Origin: Caulobacterales bacterium RIFCSPHIGHO2_01_FULL_70_19
Lineage (GTDB): Bacteria; Pseudomonadota; Alphaproteobacteria; Caulobacterales; Caulobacteraceae
Reading direction: 5' to 3'
NCBI GenBank assembly: GCA_001794825.1
Contig: MGLK01000019.1
Location: forward strand, 53,922 to 117,921
Length of the DNA: 64,000 nucleotides
In this document: one piece after another, positions 56,576 through 64,000 of the stretch
Layout of the letters: each line of letters begins with the position of its first letter
Numbering within the stretch: position 1 is the first letter of the stretch
Notes under the pieces: model-generated
The model's database searches: none
The model's input: the letters and a program-made list of their open reading frames with translations, nothing else
What the model was told of the DNA's origin: nothing
Translations under genes and position numbers: made by a program

Positions 56576-58212
56576 GGCCGCCGTCCTGGCGGGGCGGCGG
56601 GCAGCGCCACCTCCAGACGCGCGCCGGCCACGCCGCCGTCGGCCTCCGTCCGGTTCGCCGCCCAGACCCGGCCGCCGTGGGCTTCGACAATCTGGCGCAC
56701 GATCGACAGGCCGAGCCCCGAATTGGTTCCGAAGGCGGTCCCGCGCGGCCGGGACGTGTAGAAGCGCTCGAACACCGTCTCGAGGTTCTCCGGGGGGATG
56801 CCCGGACCGTCGTCGTCGACCCGCACCCGCACCGGACGGGCGCCGTCGAGGTCGTCGCGCGCCAGCGTCACCCGGACCACGCCGTCGGCGGGGCTGAAGG
56901 AGCGGGCGTTGTCGATCAGGTTGCGGAACACCTGGCCGAGGGGTCCGTCGCGGCCGACGACGACGGCGTGGCCGCCCGCCGGCGGATCGAACACCACCCG
57001 CGCCTCGCCGGGCTTGCGGCCGGCCTCGTAGACCCCGACAATTTCGCTCAGCAGCACGGTCAGGTCGATGGGCCGGGGGCGATCGCGGTTGAGTTCGGCG
57101 TCGAGGCGCGAGGCGTTCGAGATGTCGGTGATCAGCCGGTCGAGCCGCCGCACGTCCTGCTGCAGCAGGGTGGTGAGCTTCTCGCGCTGAGCATCGGTCC
57201 GGACCAGCGGCAGGGTCTCCAGCGCCGAGCGGATCGAGGTCAGCGGGTTCTTGATCTCGTGGGCGACGTCGGCGGCGAACGCCTCGATGGCGTCCATGCG
57301 GTCGGACAGGGCCGCCGTCATTGTCTCGAGCGACCGCGCCAGGTCGCCGATCTCGTCCTTGCGGCTCTCCAGATCGGGCAGGGAGATGGCGCGGGCGCGC
57401 TGCAGGCGCACCTCGTCTGCCGCCGCCGACAGCCGCATCACCGGCCGGGCCACGAACATGTGCATCAGCAGCGAGCCCAGCAGGTTCACGCCCAGGGCGA
57501 CCAGGGCGAACGGCATCAGGGCGCGGCGCTGGGCGGCGAGGGTTTCGTTCACGTCGCCCGCCTCCAGCGTCAGGACGCCGAGCACCTGTTCGACGTGACG
57601 GACCGGAATGGACACCGAGACCACCTGGTCGCCGGTCTCCGACATCCGGATGCCCGCCTGCGGCTGGCCGCCCAAGGCGCCGTCCACCTCCGCCGCCAGC
57701 TCGGCCCGGGCCTGCTGCAGCGCCCGGGTCTGACGGCCCGCCTCGTCCGGATCGGCGGCCGGGGCGGGCGAGCCGGCCGGCCGGGCCGGGGGAAGCGGCC
57801 CCCCGGGAATGGCCTCCGTCACCTCGTAGCTGTCGGCCAGCGGAATGCCGTCGACGTCGAACAGGCGCGCCCGCTGACCCTCCGGAATGAAGTTGTCGCG
57901 CAGCCACCGGCTGGCCTCGATGGGGTCGAGGGAGACCGGCTCGCCGCGGGTGACGCCGATCTGGGGCTCGCCCAGCACCCGCACCAGCAGCTCGCCCTGG
58001 GCGGTCAGCGTCTCCTGCCGCGCCTCGATGAGGCCCCGGCTCCATTCGTTGAGCAGCAGGGCGCCGATGAACAGAATCAGCAGGCTGACGAGGTTGAGAG
58101 CCAGAATCAGGCCGCCGAGGCGCGAGCCCCCGAACCGCCGGAGCCGGCGGGGGCGGGCGTCCCCGGCCGCTTCGGCCGGCTCAGCTCTCGCGGTAACGGT
58201 ATCCGACGCCAT
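56572..58212 (-). CDS. chvG: Sensor histidine kinase ChvG
   Basis: A 546-residue membrane kinase with two helices (about 38-60 and 235-260) flanking a periplasmic sensor region with a Pro/Ala-rich insert, then HAMP, phospho-His318 ([17 protein letters not shown]) and HATPase boxes ([38 protein letters not shown]). [11 protein letters not shown] before the last box is characteristic of ChvG/ExoS. The start at 58212 overlaps chvI by 32 bases. ChvG senses acid or envelope stress and controls envelope, virulence or symbiosis genes. Confidence 0.93.
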   Translation of the reverse strand: MASDTVTARAEPAEAAGDARPRRLRRFGGSRLGGLILALNLVSLLILFIGALLLNEWSRGLIEARQETLTAQGELLVRVLGEPQIGVTRGEPVSLDPIEASRWLRDNFIPEGQRARLFDVDGIPLADSYEVTEAIPGGPLPPARPAGSPAPAADPDEAGRQTRALQQARAELAAEVDGALGGQPQAGIRMSETGDQVVSVSIPVRHVEQVLGVLTLEAGDVNETLAAQRRALMPFALVALGVNLLGSLLMHMFVARPVMRLSAAADEVRLQRARAISLPDLESRKDEIGDLARSLETMTAALSDRMDAIEAFAADVAHEIKNPLTSIRSALETLPLVRTDAQREKLTTLLQQDVRRLDRLITDISNASRLDAELNRDRPRPIDLTVLLSEIVGVYEAGRKPGEARVVFDPPAGGHAVVVGRDGPLGQVFRNLIDNARSFSPADGVVRVTLARDDLDGARPVRVRVDDDGPGIPPENLETVFERFYTSRPRGTAFGTNSGLGLSIVRQIVEAHGGRVWAANRTEADGGVAGARLEVALPAAPPGRRP

Positions 58213-58885
58213 ACAGGGTCTCGATCGCGTCGAACTCGGGATCGACGACCCGGAACTTCTTGCGCATGCGCTTGACGTGGCTGTCGATGGTGCGGTCGTC
58301 GACATAGACCTGGTCGTCGTAGGCGGCGTCCATCAGGTTGTCGCGGCTCTTCACGAAGCCGGGCCGCTGGGCCAGCGCCTGCAGCAGCAGGAACTCCGTG
58401 ACGGTCAGCTTCACCGGCTTGCCGTCCCAGGTGCACTCGTGCCGGGCCGGGTCCATGGTCAGCTTGCCGCGCTTGATCGCCTTGTTCGAATTCTCGCTGG
58501 ACGGCTCCGCCTCGCCGCCATCGGCGCCTGTCCGCCGCAGCAGGGCCTTGACCCGCTCGATCAGCAGCCGCTGGCTGAACGGCTTGTGGATGTAGTCGTC
58601 CGCGCCGAGGTTGAAGCCGAGGATCTCGTCGATCTCCTCGTCCTTCGAGGTCAGCATGATCACCGGCAGGTTGGACGTCTGGCGCAGCCGCCGCAGCACC
58701 TCCATGCCGTCCATGCGAGGCATCTTCACGTCGAGGATGGCCAGATCGGGCGGCGAGGTCTCGAGCGCCTCGAGACCCGACGCCCCGTCGTGGTAGGCCG
58801 TGATCTTGTGGCCATGGCTCTCCAGCGCCAGCGAGACGGAAGCGACGATGTTCTCGTCGTCGTCGACCAGGGTGATGTTGGCCAA
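58181..58885 (-). CDS. chvI: Response regulator ChvI
   Basis: A 234-residue OmpR-type regulator with acidic residues DDDE (8-11), phospho-acceptor Asp52 ([19 protein letters not shown]), Lys in [11 protein letters not shown] and a winged helix ending [18 protein letters not shown] and [13 protein letters not shown]. Start choice: a TTG at 58885 preceded 6 bases upstream by AAGGAG gives the canonical [13 protein letters not shown]. An upstream ATG would add 12 unrelated residues. It is partner of ChvG and first in the chvI-chvG-hprK-EIIA-HPr order. Confidence 0.93.
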   Translation of the reverse strand: MANITLVDDDENIVASVSLALESHGHKITAYHDGASGLEALETSPPDLAILDVKMPRMDGMEVLRRLRQTSNLPVIMLTSKDEEIDEILGFNLGADDYIHKPFSQRLLIERVKALLRRTGADGGEAEPSSENSNKAIKRGKLTMDPARHECTWDGKPVKLTVTEFLLLQALAQRPGFVKSRDNLMDAAYDDQVYVDDRTIDSHVKRMRKKFRVVDPEFDAIETLYGVGYRYRES

Positions 58886-59061
58886 GGGGATCTCCTTGCA
58901 GGCTCGTCGTCCGCACAGCAACGCGCGGCAAGCGTAACCGTTCTATGCGATCGCGGTCAGATTACGGCGGAAAACATGGGCCGCCGGGCGCAGATTGGCA
59001 ATGAAACCCGACCTTAAAGTCTGACCCGCAGGATGGGCGCTCCAATCAGTATGAGCGTCCC

Positions 59062-60780
59062 ATGGCCGGCCCCGTCCACTACGAAGTCTACATCCGCAAG
59101 ACCCCGCCGGCCCCCTGGAGCCTCCAGATGGCGACGGAGGATCGGGCGCACGCCATCCAGACCGCCGAGGACATGCTGGCCGACAGCCGGGCGGCGGCGG
59201 TTCGCGTCACCAAGGAGACGCTTGATCCGGACACCATGGAGTTCAACAGCGTCACCGTGCTGACCCGCGGGGCGCCCGAGGTGACGCGCAAGCGCGTCGT
59301 CGCGGACGACCAGGCCGGCCCGCGCTGCGGCAGCCCGCAGGATCTCTACGTCGCGGCCGCGCGCGAGACCATCGGCCGGGTGCTCGAGGACTGGCTGAAG
59401 CGCCAGGGCGTCACCGCGTTCGAACTTCTGCACCGGCCCGACCTGGCGGAACAGCTCGACGCGGCCGGCATCGAGCTGCAGCACGCGGTGCAGAAGGTGG
59501 CGGTGCCCGAGAGCCAGGCCGTCGGCCAGCCGGTCCACGACCTCGTCCGCCATTACCAGCGACTGGCGGACGCCGCCATCGAACGGCTCGTGTCGGCCGG
59601 CCGCAGGAACCGCTTCCCCGACCTCGCCCACCATTCCCTCGCCGACCTCGCCCACCGCCTGGACGGGCAGCCGGAACGCGCCTTCATCATGGGCGGGGTG
59701 ATCGCCGGCGCGCTGAAGGGCGTCCGCGGCGGGCGGGCCCGGCTGGAGCGCCTGATGGACCTCGCCGAACGCGCGCCGATGGAAGGCCCGCCGCGCGCGC
59801 TGGTGCTGGTGGCGATCGAACAACTGCTCTGCGAAATGCTGGCCGCCCGCACCAGCCTTGCGGAGGTGCTGGGCCCGTCCCTGGACCAGGGCGCCTCCCT
59901 CGCCGCCGTCGTGCGCATGGTCGCCCCGCGCGAAGTCGACCTGCTGGTGCGCCAGGACCCCAGGATGGCCCTTCAGGTGCCGGTGGTGGACGGTCCCGCG
60001 GCCCGCCTCGGCGTGCGGCTGCAGGCCGGCGAGTTCCCCCTGCTCGCGGCCGCGCTCGCCCGGATGGTGCTGCGCGAGCTGATGAGCCCGCGCCGGCTGC
60101 GCCCCAACGACGCCGCCGGGGAGATCGACATCCTGCGCGCCCTCGCCATGTCGCTGACCGCCACGGCCGGGCGCCTGCTGACGCTGGAGGAGGTGCAGTC
60201 GGCCTTCAACGAGCGTTCGAAGTCGCTGGTCACCGCCGACTTCGTGGCCGCCTACGTCAAGTCCTGCACCACCGTCCTGTGCGAGGCCGAGGCCCTCACC
60301 CGGCTGTGCGAGAACGTCACCGGCACGGCCAACAAGCGGTCGGCGGCGCGCTGGCTGTCGGCCTGCGTCGGTTCGCTGCGGTTCGAGACCGAGATGCGCG
60401 CCGCGGGCGGGCCGCAGACGCCGGCGCAGAAGCTGGGCGTGCTCGCCGGTCTGCAGCGCTCCATCCGCGCCTGCGGCCTGTCCGAACGGGACGAAACCGA
60501 GATCGTGGCGGCGATCGGCACGGTCGGCGGCGCCGTCGAGGCCGAGGCCCGCATCGTCGCCATGCTGGTCCGCTCGCCGGCTCCGCTGCCGCAGAAGCTC
60601 GCCGTCCTGCTGCGTCTGGCCGCGGGAGAGACGGCCCCGCTGGGGCCCGCCGCGGATCGGGCCAAGGCCGAGGCGGTCAAGCTGTTCCGCGCGCCCGAAT
60701 CGCGCGCCGCGCTCTCGGCCGCGCCGGAAGCGCTGGCCCCCCTGCGCAGCCTGATGCAGGCGGCCGGCCTGGCCGCCTGA
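59062..60780 (+). CDS. Large cytosolic protein of unknown function opposite chvI
   Basis: A 572-residue protein without signal peptide, membrane helices or any catalytic motif I recognise. The N-terminal ~75 residues form a small alpha/beta unit (VHYEVYIRKTPPAPWSLQMA, then VRVTKETLDPDTMEFNSVTVL). The rest is Ala/Leu-rich and mainly helical, with repeated amphipathic segments that could form an alpha-solenoid. Codon use and composition match its neighbours. It is divergent from chvI with a 176-base gap, the place where rhizobia keep pckA. A scaffolding role or ChvI target is possible but unproven. Confidence 0.8.
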   Translation: MAGPVHYEVYIRKTPPAPWSLQMATEDRAHAIQTAEDMLADSRAAAVRVTKETLDPDTMEFNSVTVLTRGAPEVTRKRVVADDQAGPRCGSPQDLYVAAARETIGRVLEDWLKRQGVTAFELLHRPDLAEQLDAAGIELQHAVQKVAVPESQAVGQPVHDLVRHYQRLADAAIERLVSAGRRNRFPDLAHHSLADLAHRLDGQPERAFIMGGVIAGALKGVRGGRARLERLMDLAERAPMEGPPRALVLVAIEQLLCEMLAARTSLAEVLGPSLDQGASLAAVVRMVAPREVDLLVRQDPRMALQVPVVDGPAARLGVRLQAGEFPLLAAALARMVLRELMSPRRLRPNDAAGEIDILRALAMSLTATAGRLLTLEEVQSAFNERSKSLVTADFVAAYVKSCTTVLCEAEALTRLCENVTGTANKRSAARWLSACVGSLRFETEMRAAGGPQTPAQKLGVLAGLQRSIRACGLSERDETEIVAAIGTVGGAVEAEARIVAMLVRSPAPLPQKLAVLLRLAAGETAPLGPAADRAKAEAVKLFRAPESRAALSAAPEALAPLRSLMQAAGLAA

Positions 60781-60786
60781 GCGGCC

Positions 60787-61128
60787 TCAGTCGAAGATGT
60801 CGAAGATGTCCATCCGCTTCTTCTTCTTGTAGCGGTAGTCGTCGTCGCGCCGGCGATCGTCGCGGTAACGGTCGTCGCGATACCCCTGCTGGCCCCAGGG
60901 CTGCGGCGCCGGCTGCTGCGGCGGATACGGCTGCGGCGCAGGCTGGGCGTGCGGCGCGGGCTGGGGCGCAGCGGCGCGCCCCTCGGCGGTGGCCGCCTCC
61001 ATCAGCTTCTCCAGTTCGCCGCGGTCCAGCCAGACCCCGCGACAGGTCGGGCACATGTCGAACTGGACCCCGCCCCGTTCGAGGGTCTGCATGGCGGCGT
61101 TGTCGTTCGGGCACATCAGAAGCGGCAT
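60787..61128 (-). CDS. Zinc-ribbon (TFIIB-type) protein with charged tail
   Basis: A 113-residue protein. The N-terminal zinc ribbon has Cys6, Cys26 and Cys29 (LLMCPNDNAAM, FDMCPTCRGVWLDRGELEKL), where the second Cys of the first knuckle is replaced by Asn/Asp, as is common in this family. A Pro/Gln/Ala-rich linker (about 50-80) leads to an Arg/Asp repeat (YRDDRYRDDRRRDDDYRY), Lys cluster and a final MDIFDIFD. The low-complexity tail may bind nucleic acid or a partner. It ends 6 bases from the unknown gene above. No function is known. Confidence 0.8.
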   Translation of the reverse strand: MPLLMCPNDNAAMQTLERGGVQFDMCPTCRGVWLDRGELEKLMEAATAEGRAAAPQPAPHAQPAPQPYPPQQPAPQPWGQQGYRDDRYRDDRRRDDDYRYKKKKRMDIFDIFD

Positions 61129-61206
61129 CGGCGTCTCCTTCTCCGGTCCCGGAACAGCTACGGACGTCGAAGGCTCCGGCCAAGCCGGCGCGGCGATCCG
61201 CCGCTG

Positions 61207-61863
61207 TCAGTCCTCGGCCGGCGGCGCCGGCATCAGGTCGCCGTAGGGCGCGGCGTCCTCGAGCGCGCGGACGAAGGAGGGCCGCGCCATCAGCCGCGCG
61301 TGCCACGCCCGCAGCCGGGGCCGGTCGCCGAACGGGACCAGCCGCCGGGCGTAGGTGGTCAGCGGCGCGCCGGCGCAATCCGCCAGGGTGAAGGTCTCCC
61401 CCGCCGCCCAGGCGCGCCCGTCCGACAGCCGCGCCTCCAGCCAGTCCCAGGCGCGCGCGAGCACCTGTGCGTCCTGCTCCGCCCCGAATGGATCGCGGCT
61501 GCCGGCCGGCCGGAACCGCTCCTGCACGATCCGGTTCATCGGGCCGCCGACGTAGTGGTCGATCACCCGGTCCACCAGCCGCGTCTCCAGCGCCGCCTCG
61601 GGGTCGTCGGGGATGAGCTGTCCACCGCCGGCATGGCGATCCATCCATTCGATGACGACGCTGGATTCGTAGAAGGCCCGGCCGGCGGCGTCGACCAGCG
61701 CCGGCATCTTGCCGAAGGGCGACACCCGCCGGAACTCGGTCATCAGCGCCTCGTCCGTGTGGTCCACGACGCGCAGCTCGAACGGCAGGCCCAGTTCGTA
61801 GGCCGCCGTCGAAGCCTTCTGCCCGTAGCCGGAATAGGGATGGTGCCAGAGGGTGAAGCTCAT
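61207..61863 (-). CDS. Glutathione S-transferase family protein
   Basis: A 218-residue two-domain GST. The N-terminal thioredoxin fold (FTLWHHPYSGYGQKASTAAYELG) has Ser/Tyr in the catalytic position, cis-Pro in GKMPALVD and the glutathione-binding ESSVVIEWMD. The C-terminal helical domain follows with GETFTLADCAGAP. The start at 61863 overlaps the previous gene by 4 bases, so it is last in the ArsR-AHSA1-DHFR-GST operon. It is likely a detoxification enzyme; the substrate is unknown. Confidence 0.9.
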   Translation of the reverse strand: MSFTLWHHPYSGYGQKASTAAYELGLPFELRVVDHTDEALMTEFRRVSPFGKMPALVDAAGRAFYESSVVIEWMDRHAGGGQLIPDDPEAALETRLVDRVIDHYVGGPMNRIVQERFRPAGSRDPFGAEQDAQVLARAWDWLEARLSDGRAWAAGETFTLADCAGAPLTTYARRLVPFGDRPRLRAWHARLMARPSFVRALEDAAPYGDLMPAPPAED

Positions 61864-62519
61864 CCGACGTCCTTTCGCACGATGCGCAGGTGGGTGGCGC
61901 GTTCGCCGGCTGTCGATTCCGCCACCTCGTAGCCCAGGGCCGGGAGGTCCAGGCCCTGCCAGAACGGCTCGCCTGCGCCCAGCAGGACCGGCGAGACGGC
62001 CACGTGCATCTCGTCGATGTCGCCGGCGCGCAGGTACTGGCGGATGGTCGCCGCGCCGCCGCCGATGCGCACATCCCTGTCGCCCGCGGCCTCCCGCGCC
62101 CGCTGCAGGGCCGCGCCCGGCCCGTCGGTGACGAAGTGGAACACCGTGCCACCCCGCATCCTGATCGAGGCGCACGGATGATGCGTCAGGACGAAGACGT
62201 CGCAATGGTAGGGCGGTTCGTCGCCCCACCAACCCTTCCACGGGTCGTCGTCCGGCCACGGCCCGCGGGAGTGGGCGAACATGTTGCGGCCGAGGATCCA
62301 GGCCCCGACGTTCGCCATGCTGCGGCTGGCGAAGCCCTCGTCCACCCCCGTCTCGCCGCGCTCGCCGATGAACTGCGTGCGGAAGGTGTCGGTCGGATAG
62401 AACCAGTGGTGCAGCTGCTCCCCGCCGACGCCCAGCGGGTTCTCGAGGCTCTGCCGGGGCCCGGCGCCGAAGCCGTCGATCGAGACGGCGTAGCTGGACA
62501 CCCGCACCTTGCCGGTCAC
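61860..62519 (-). CDS. Dihydrofolate reductase-family protein (RibD C-terminal fold)
   Basis: A 219-residue reductase of the DHFR/RibD-C superfamily, found beside AHSA1 genes in many genomes. Signatures are VSSYAVSIDGFGAGP, AWILGRNMFAHSRGPW, DVFVLTHHP and RIGGGAATIRQYLRAGDIDEMHVAVSPVLLGAGEPFW. It starts at GTG (62519), which overlaps the AHSA1 stop by 4 bases (GTGA). A role in folate biosynthesis is unlikely; such proteins probably reduce other pterin or ribityl compounds, with NADPH inferred as donor. Confidence 0.88.
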   Translation of the reverse strand: MTGKVRVSSYAVSIDGFGAGPRQSLENPLGVGGEQLHHWFYPTDTFRTQFIGERGETGVDEGFASRSMANVGAWILGRNMFAHSRGPWPDDDPWKGWWGDEPPYHCDVFVLTHHPCASIRMRGGTVFHFVTDGPGAALQRAREAAGDRDVRIGGGAATIRQYLRAGDIDEMHVAVSPVLLGAGEPFWQGLDLPALGYEVAESTAGERATHLRIVRKDVG

Positions 62520-63001
62520 CGCCGGGACTCCAGTTCCCGGGCCAGATTCTCCAGCATCTCGGCGCAGCCTTCCTTGCGCAGGGGGACGTGGGCGCTGCCG
62601 TCGTCGCCGTAGTAGGCGCCCTGTTCGGTGTAGATCAGCCGGGTGCCGTCGCCGTCCGGGAACAGCTCGACGGTGGCCAGCGAGGCCGAGTCCCGCCGCA
62701 GCCCGTCGCCCAGCTCGCGGCCCATGACGTAGGCGAGGATGATCCGGCTGTTCTCGACGAGGTCGAGGAAGACCGTCTCGTTGAATCCGACCGGCGTTTC
62801 GGGTCCGCCGAAGCGATAGCGGCCGCCGCCGTGCGCGCCGATGCGCAGGTCGTGCCGCCAGTCCAGGATCGTCGCCCCCGGCGCTTCGACGAACCACCGG
62901 CGGAAGGCGTCGGGATCGGACCAGGCGCGGAAGACGCGCGGCGGCGAGGCGTCGTAGCGGCGCTCGAGCGTGAACATGCCGTGGGCGAGCTGGGCGGTCA
63001 T
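62516..63001 (-). CDS. SRPBCC/AHSA1-domain protein
   Basis: A 161-residue START-like protein with the AHSA1 fold: RRYDASPPRVFRAWSDPDAFRRWFVEAP, then GGRYRFGGPE and a C-terminal amphipathic helix (LRKEGCAEMLENLARELES). It probably binds a hydrophobic ligand. It starts 4 bases inside the end of the ArsR gene (ATGA overlap), and the arsR-AHSA1 pairing is a common bacterial arrangement in which both act in a stress or detoxification response. Confidence 0.9.
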   Translation of the reverse strand: MTAQLAHGMFTLERRYDASPPRVFRAWSDPDAFRRWFVEAPGATILDWRHDLRIGAHGGGRYRFGGPETPVGFNETVFLDLVENSRIILAYVMGRELGDGLRRDSASLATVELFPDGDGTRLIYTEQGAYYGDDGSAHVPLRKEGCAEMLENLARELESRR

Positions 63002-63342
63002 TCGCGGGGCTCCGTGTCGGGTTTCGTCTGGTCGAGGAAGAGGCCGAGCCGGTCGAGGCTGCGCTCGACCGACCGGCGACGGTCGTTCAGCCAGCGTTCG
63101 GCGGCGCTCAGGGCCTGCGGCTCCACCCGGCAGGTTCGCACCCGCCCGACCTTCTCGCTGACGACCAGGCCGGCGCCCTCCAGCACCTTCAGATGCTGCA
63201 TCACCGCCGACATCGACATCGGCAGCGGCTCGGCCAGTTCGCTGACCGAAGCGGGACCGCGCGCCAGACGCTCGACCATCGTGCGCCGGGTCGGGTCCGA
63301 CAGGGCCTGAAAGGCGAGATCAAGCGGCTGTTGCTGAAGCAT
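62998..63342 (-). CDS. ArsR-family transcriptional regulator
   Basis: A 114-residue winged-helix repressor of the ArsR type (FQALSDPTRRTMVERLARGPASVSELAEPL, MSAVMQHLKVLEGAGLV). It lacks the Cys pair of metal-sensing ArsR proteins in the recognition helix, so the signal is probably not arsenic or other thiol-bound metal. It leads the arsR-AHSA1-DHFR-GST operon, all joined by 4-base overlaps, and probably autoregulates it from the 90-base divergent gap. Confidence 0.9.
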   Translation of the reverse strand: MLQQQPLDLAFQALSDPTRRTMVERLARGPASVSELAEPLPMSMSAVMQHLKVLEGAGLVVSEKVGRVRTCRVEPQALSAAERWLNDRRRSVERSLDRLGLFLDQTKPDTEPRE

Positions 63343-63432
63343 TCACTTAAGTATCTCGGCGGCCCGAAGGACGCAACCCCTCGTTAATCGACGCGGCGCA
63401 GGCTTCATGGACTCGTGTTCGGGAGAGGCGCG

Positions 63433-63810
63433 ATGTCGACCATCCAGACCGGCGGCTTCCGGCGCCAGCGCGATCATTTCGAACCGCAGGACGCCGATCC
63501 TCAGGAGCAACGACGCCTGCGCGGCCTGCTCGAGCAGATCGACTACGCCGCCTTCGTCGCCAACCGCGAGGTCATCGCCCAGATGCTGCCGAAGGTCGAC
63601 GCCGCCGCCTTCCAGCGGCTGGCGGTGCTGACCGCCACGGCGCGGGGCAAGTGGGTCGCGGAGGGATTGCGCCAGTCCGAGTCGGGCGCGCCGTCCACCG
63701 TCGACCAGATCGCCCGGCTGACGGCGGCGCGAACCGCCTACGAGGAACTGGCCGAAGCCTACGAGGGTCTGCGCCGCATGGTCGAGCGCGGCTACCTGTC
63801 CCTGCGCTGA
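63433..63810 (+). CDS. Small helical protein of unknown function
   Basis: A 125-residue soluble, all-helical protein (DPQEQRRLRGLLEQIDYAAFVANREVI, then GKWVAEGLRQ and AYEELAEAYEGLRRMVERGYLSLR). No motif or family recognised. I prefer the ATG at 63433, preceded by GGGAGAGG, over an ATG 18 bases upstream. It is divergent from the arsR gene and convergent with the partial gene at the right edge; its stop touches that gene's stop. Good codon use supports it as real. Confidence 0.65.
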   Translation: MSTIQTGGFRRQRDHFEPQDADPQEQRRLRGLLEQIDYAAFVANREVIAQMLPKVDAAAFQRLAVLTATARGKWVAEGLRQSESGAPSTVDQIARLTAARTAYEELAEAYEGLRRMVERGYLSLR

Positions 63811-64000
63811 CTACTGCTGGTCCAGCGGCTGCGGCCGGGTGGTGATCGGCGCGTCGGGATCCGCCGGCGGTCTTTCCGCGGCGGTCGGCGGCGGTGCAGC
63901 CGGCGTCGCCGGCTCCGGAGCCACCACAACGAGCGGTTCCGGCTCGATGGCCGGAGCCGGCGGGGGCGTGGCGGGGGCCGCGGCCGGAGAGTTGGCCGTT
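63811..64000 (-). CDS. Pro/Ala-rich C-terminus of an unknown protein (partial)
   Basis: A reading frame entering from the right edge and ending at TAG (63811-63813), with 62 codons visible. The translated tail is dominated by Pro, Ala, Glu and Thr (PATPPPAPAIEPEPL, VVVAPEPATPAAPPP) and ends RPQPLDQQ. Such tails occur in periplasmic or TonB-like and cell-wall proteins. The family cannot be named from this part, and the frame could still be noise in GC-rich DNA, though it lacks stops and ends right beside its neighbour. Confidence 0.5.
   Translation of the reverse strand, partial: TANSPAAAPATPPPAPAIEPEPLVVVAPEPATPAAPPPTAAERPPADPDAPITTRPQPLDQQ

Noticed and set aside
56141..58045. A 634-codon frame that could be read as a long HPr kinase
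   Set aside because: Only the last 144 residues resemble HPrK. The rest is an out-of-frame reading of chvG, and a GTG start with the chvG overlap explains the short protein.

Overview
The window is very GC-rich, gene-dense bacterial chromosome. It most resembles an alphaproteobacterium of the Caulobacteraceae, with a Brevundimonas-like member as best guess. Pointers are the ChvG-ChvI / short HprK / EIIA-Man / HPr cluster, RegB-RegA with SenC, the EipA (DUF1134) lipoprotein, DUF2794, DUF6356, a TonB-dependent receptor, an intracellular PHA depolymerase and an alphaproteobacterial-type HisRS. I see no phage, transposon, CRISPR or rRNA. Most genes look like stable core chromosome, with small modules inserted into old operons.

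Left part (1-21 kb). After the end of an MFS transporter come rpmI-rplT, a strong terminator, then pheS-[two small paralogous repeat proteins]-pheT, joined by overlapping stop and start codons. Next are an S41 peptidase-like secreted protein, EipA, a methyltransferase, sqdB with a YeeZ-like reductase, ThpR with a GNAT enzyme, a BI-1/YccA membrane protein, DUF2794, and an envelope-stress style operon (response regulator, histidine kinase, DegP-type protease). A lipoprotein follows, then a glutarate-degradation set: glutaryl-CoA dehydrogenase, a DUF6356 protein and a CaiB-type CoA-transferase.

TCA block (20.6-30 kb, all minus strand). Transcription order is sucC, a small secreted protein, an RHH antitoxin and PIN toxin, sucD, terminator, sucA, sucB, then a second toxin-antitoxin pair (AbrB-type VapB, PIN VapC) coupled to a DUF2007 protein. 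Both toxin-antitoxin pairs have a clear inverted repeat at their promoter. SucB carries two lipoyl domains.

Middle (30-50 kb). An MFS transporter and TonB receptor stand divergent from a TetR regulator. The redox two-component system RegB/RegA is divergent from a SenC/SCO protein. Then come PHA depolymerase and a YgjP-like metallopeptidase, penicillin-binding protein 1A, a periplasmic alpha/beta hydrolase with a His-rich leader divergent from a Rieske oxygenase, a TetR regulator, a Kef-type K+/H+ antiporter and an M13 metallopeptidase.

Right part (50-64 kb). hisS, a DUF418 membrane protein, 3-hydroxybutyryl-CoA dehydrogenase, YggT, tRNA-Ala(CGC), and the regulatory PTS/ChvGI cluster divergent from an unrecognised 572-residue protein. 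The window ends with a zinc-ribbon protein, a tightly coupled ArsR-AHSA1-DHFR-GST operon, a small unknown gene and the Pro/Ala-rich tail of another gene.

The most unusual structures are the paralogous pair inside the pheST operon, the toxin-antitoxin modules placed inside and after the sucCDAB genes, and the unknown protein opposite chvI. Functions were assigned by reading motifs; no database search was run.
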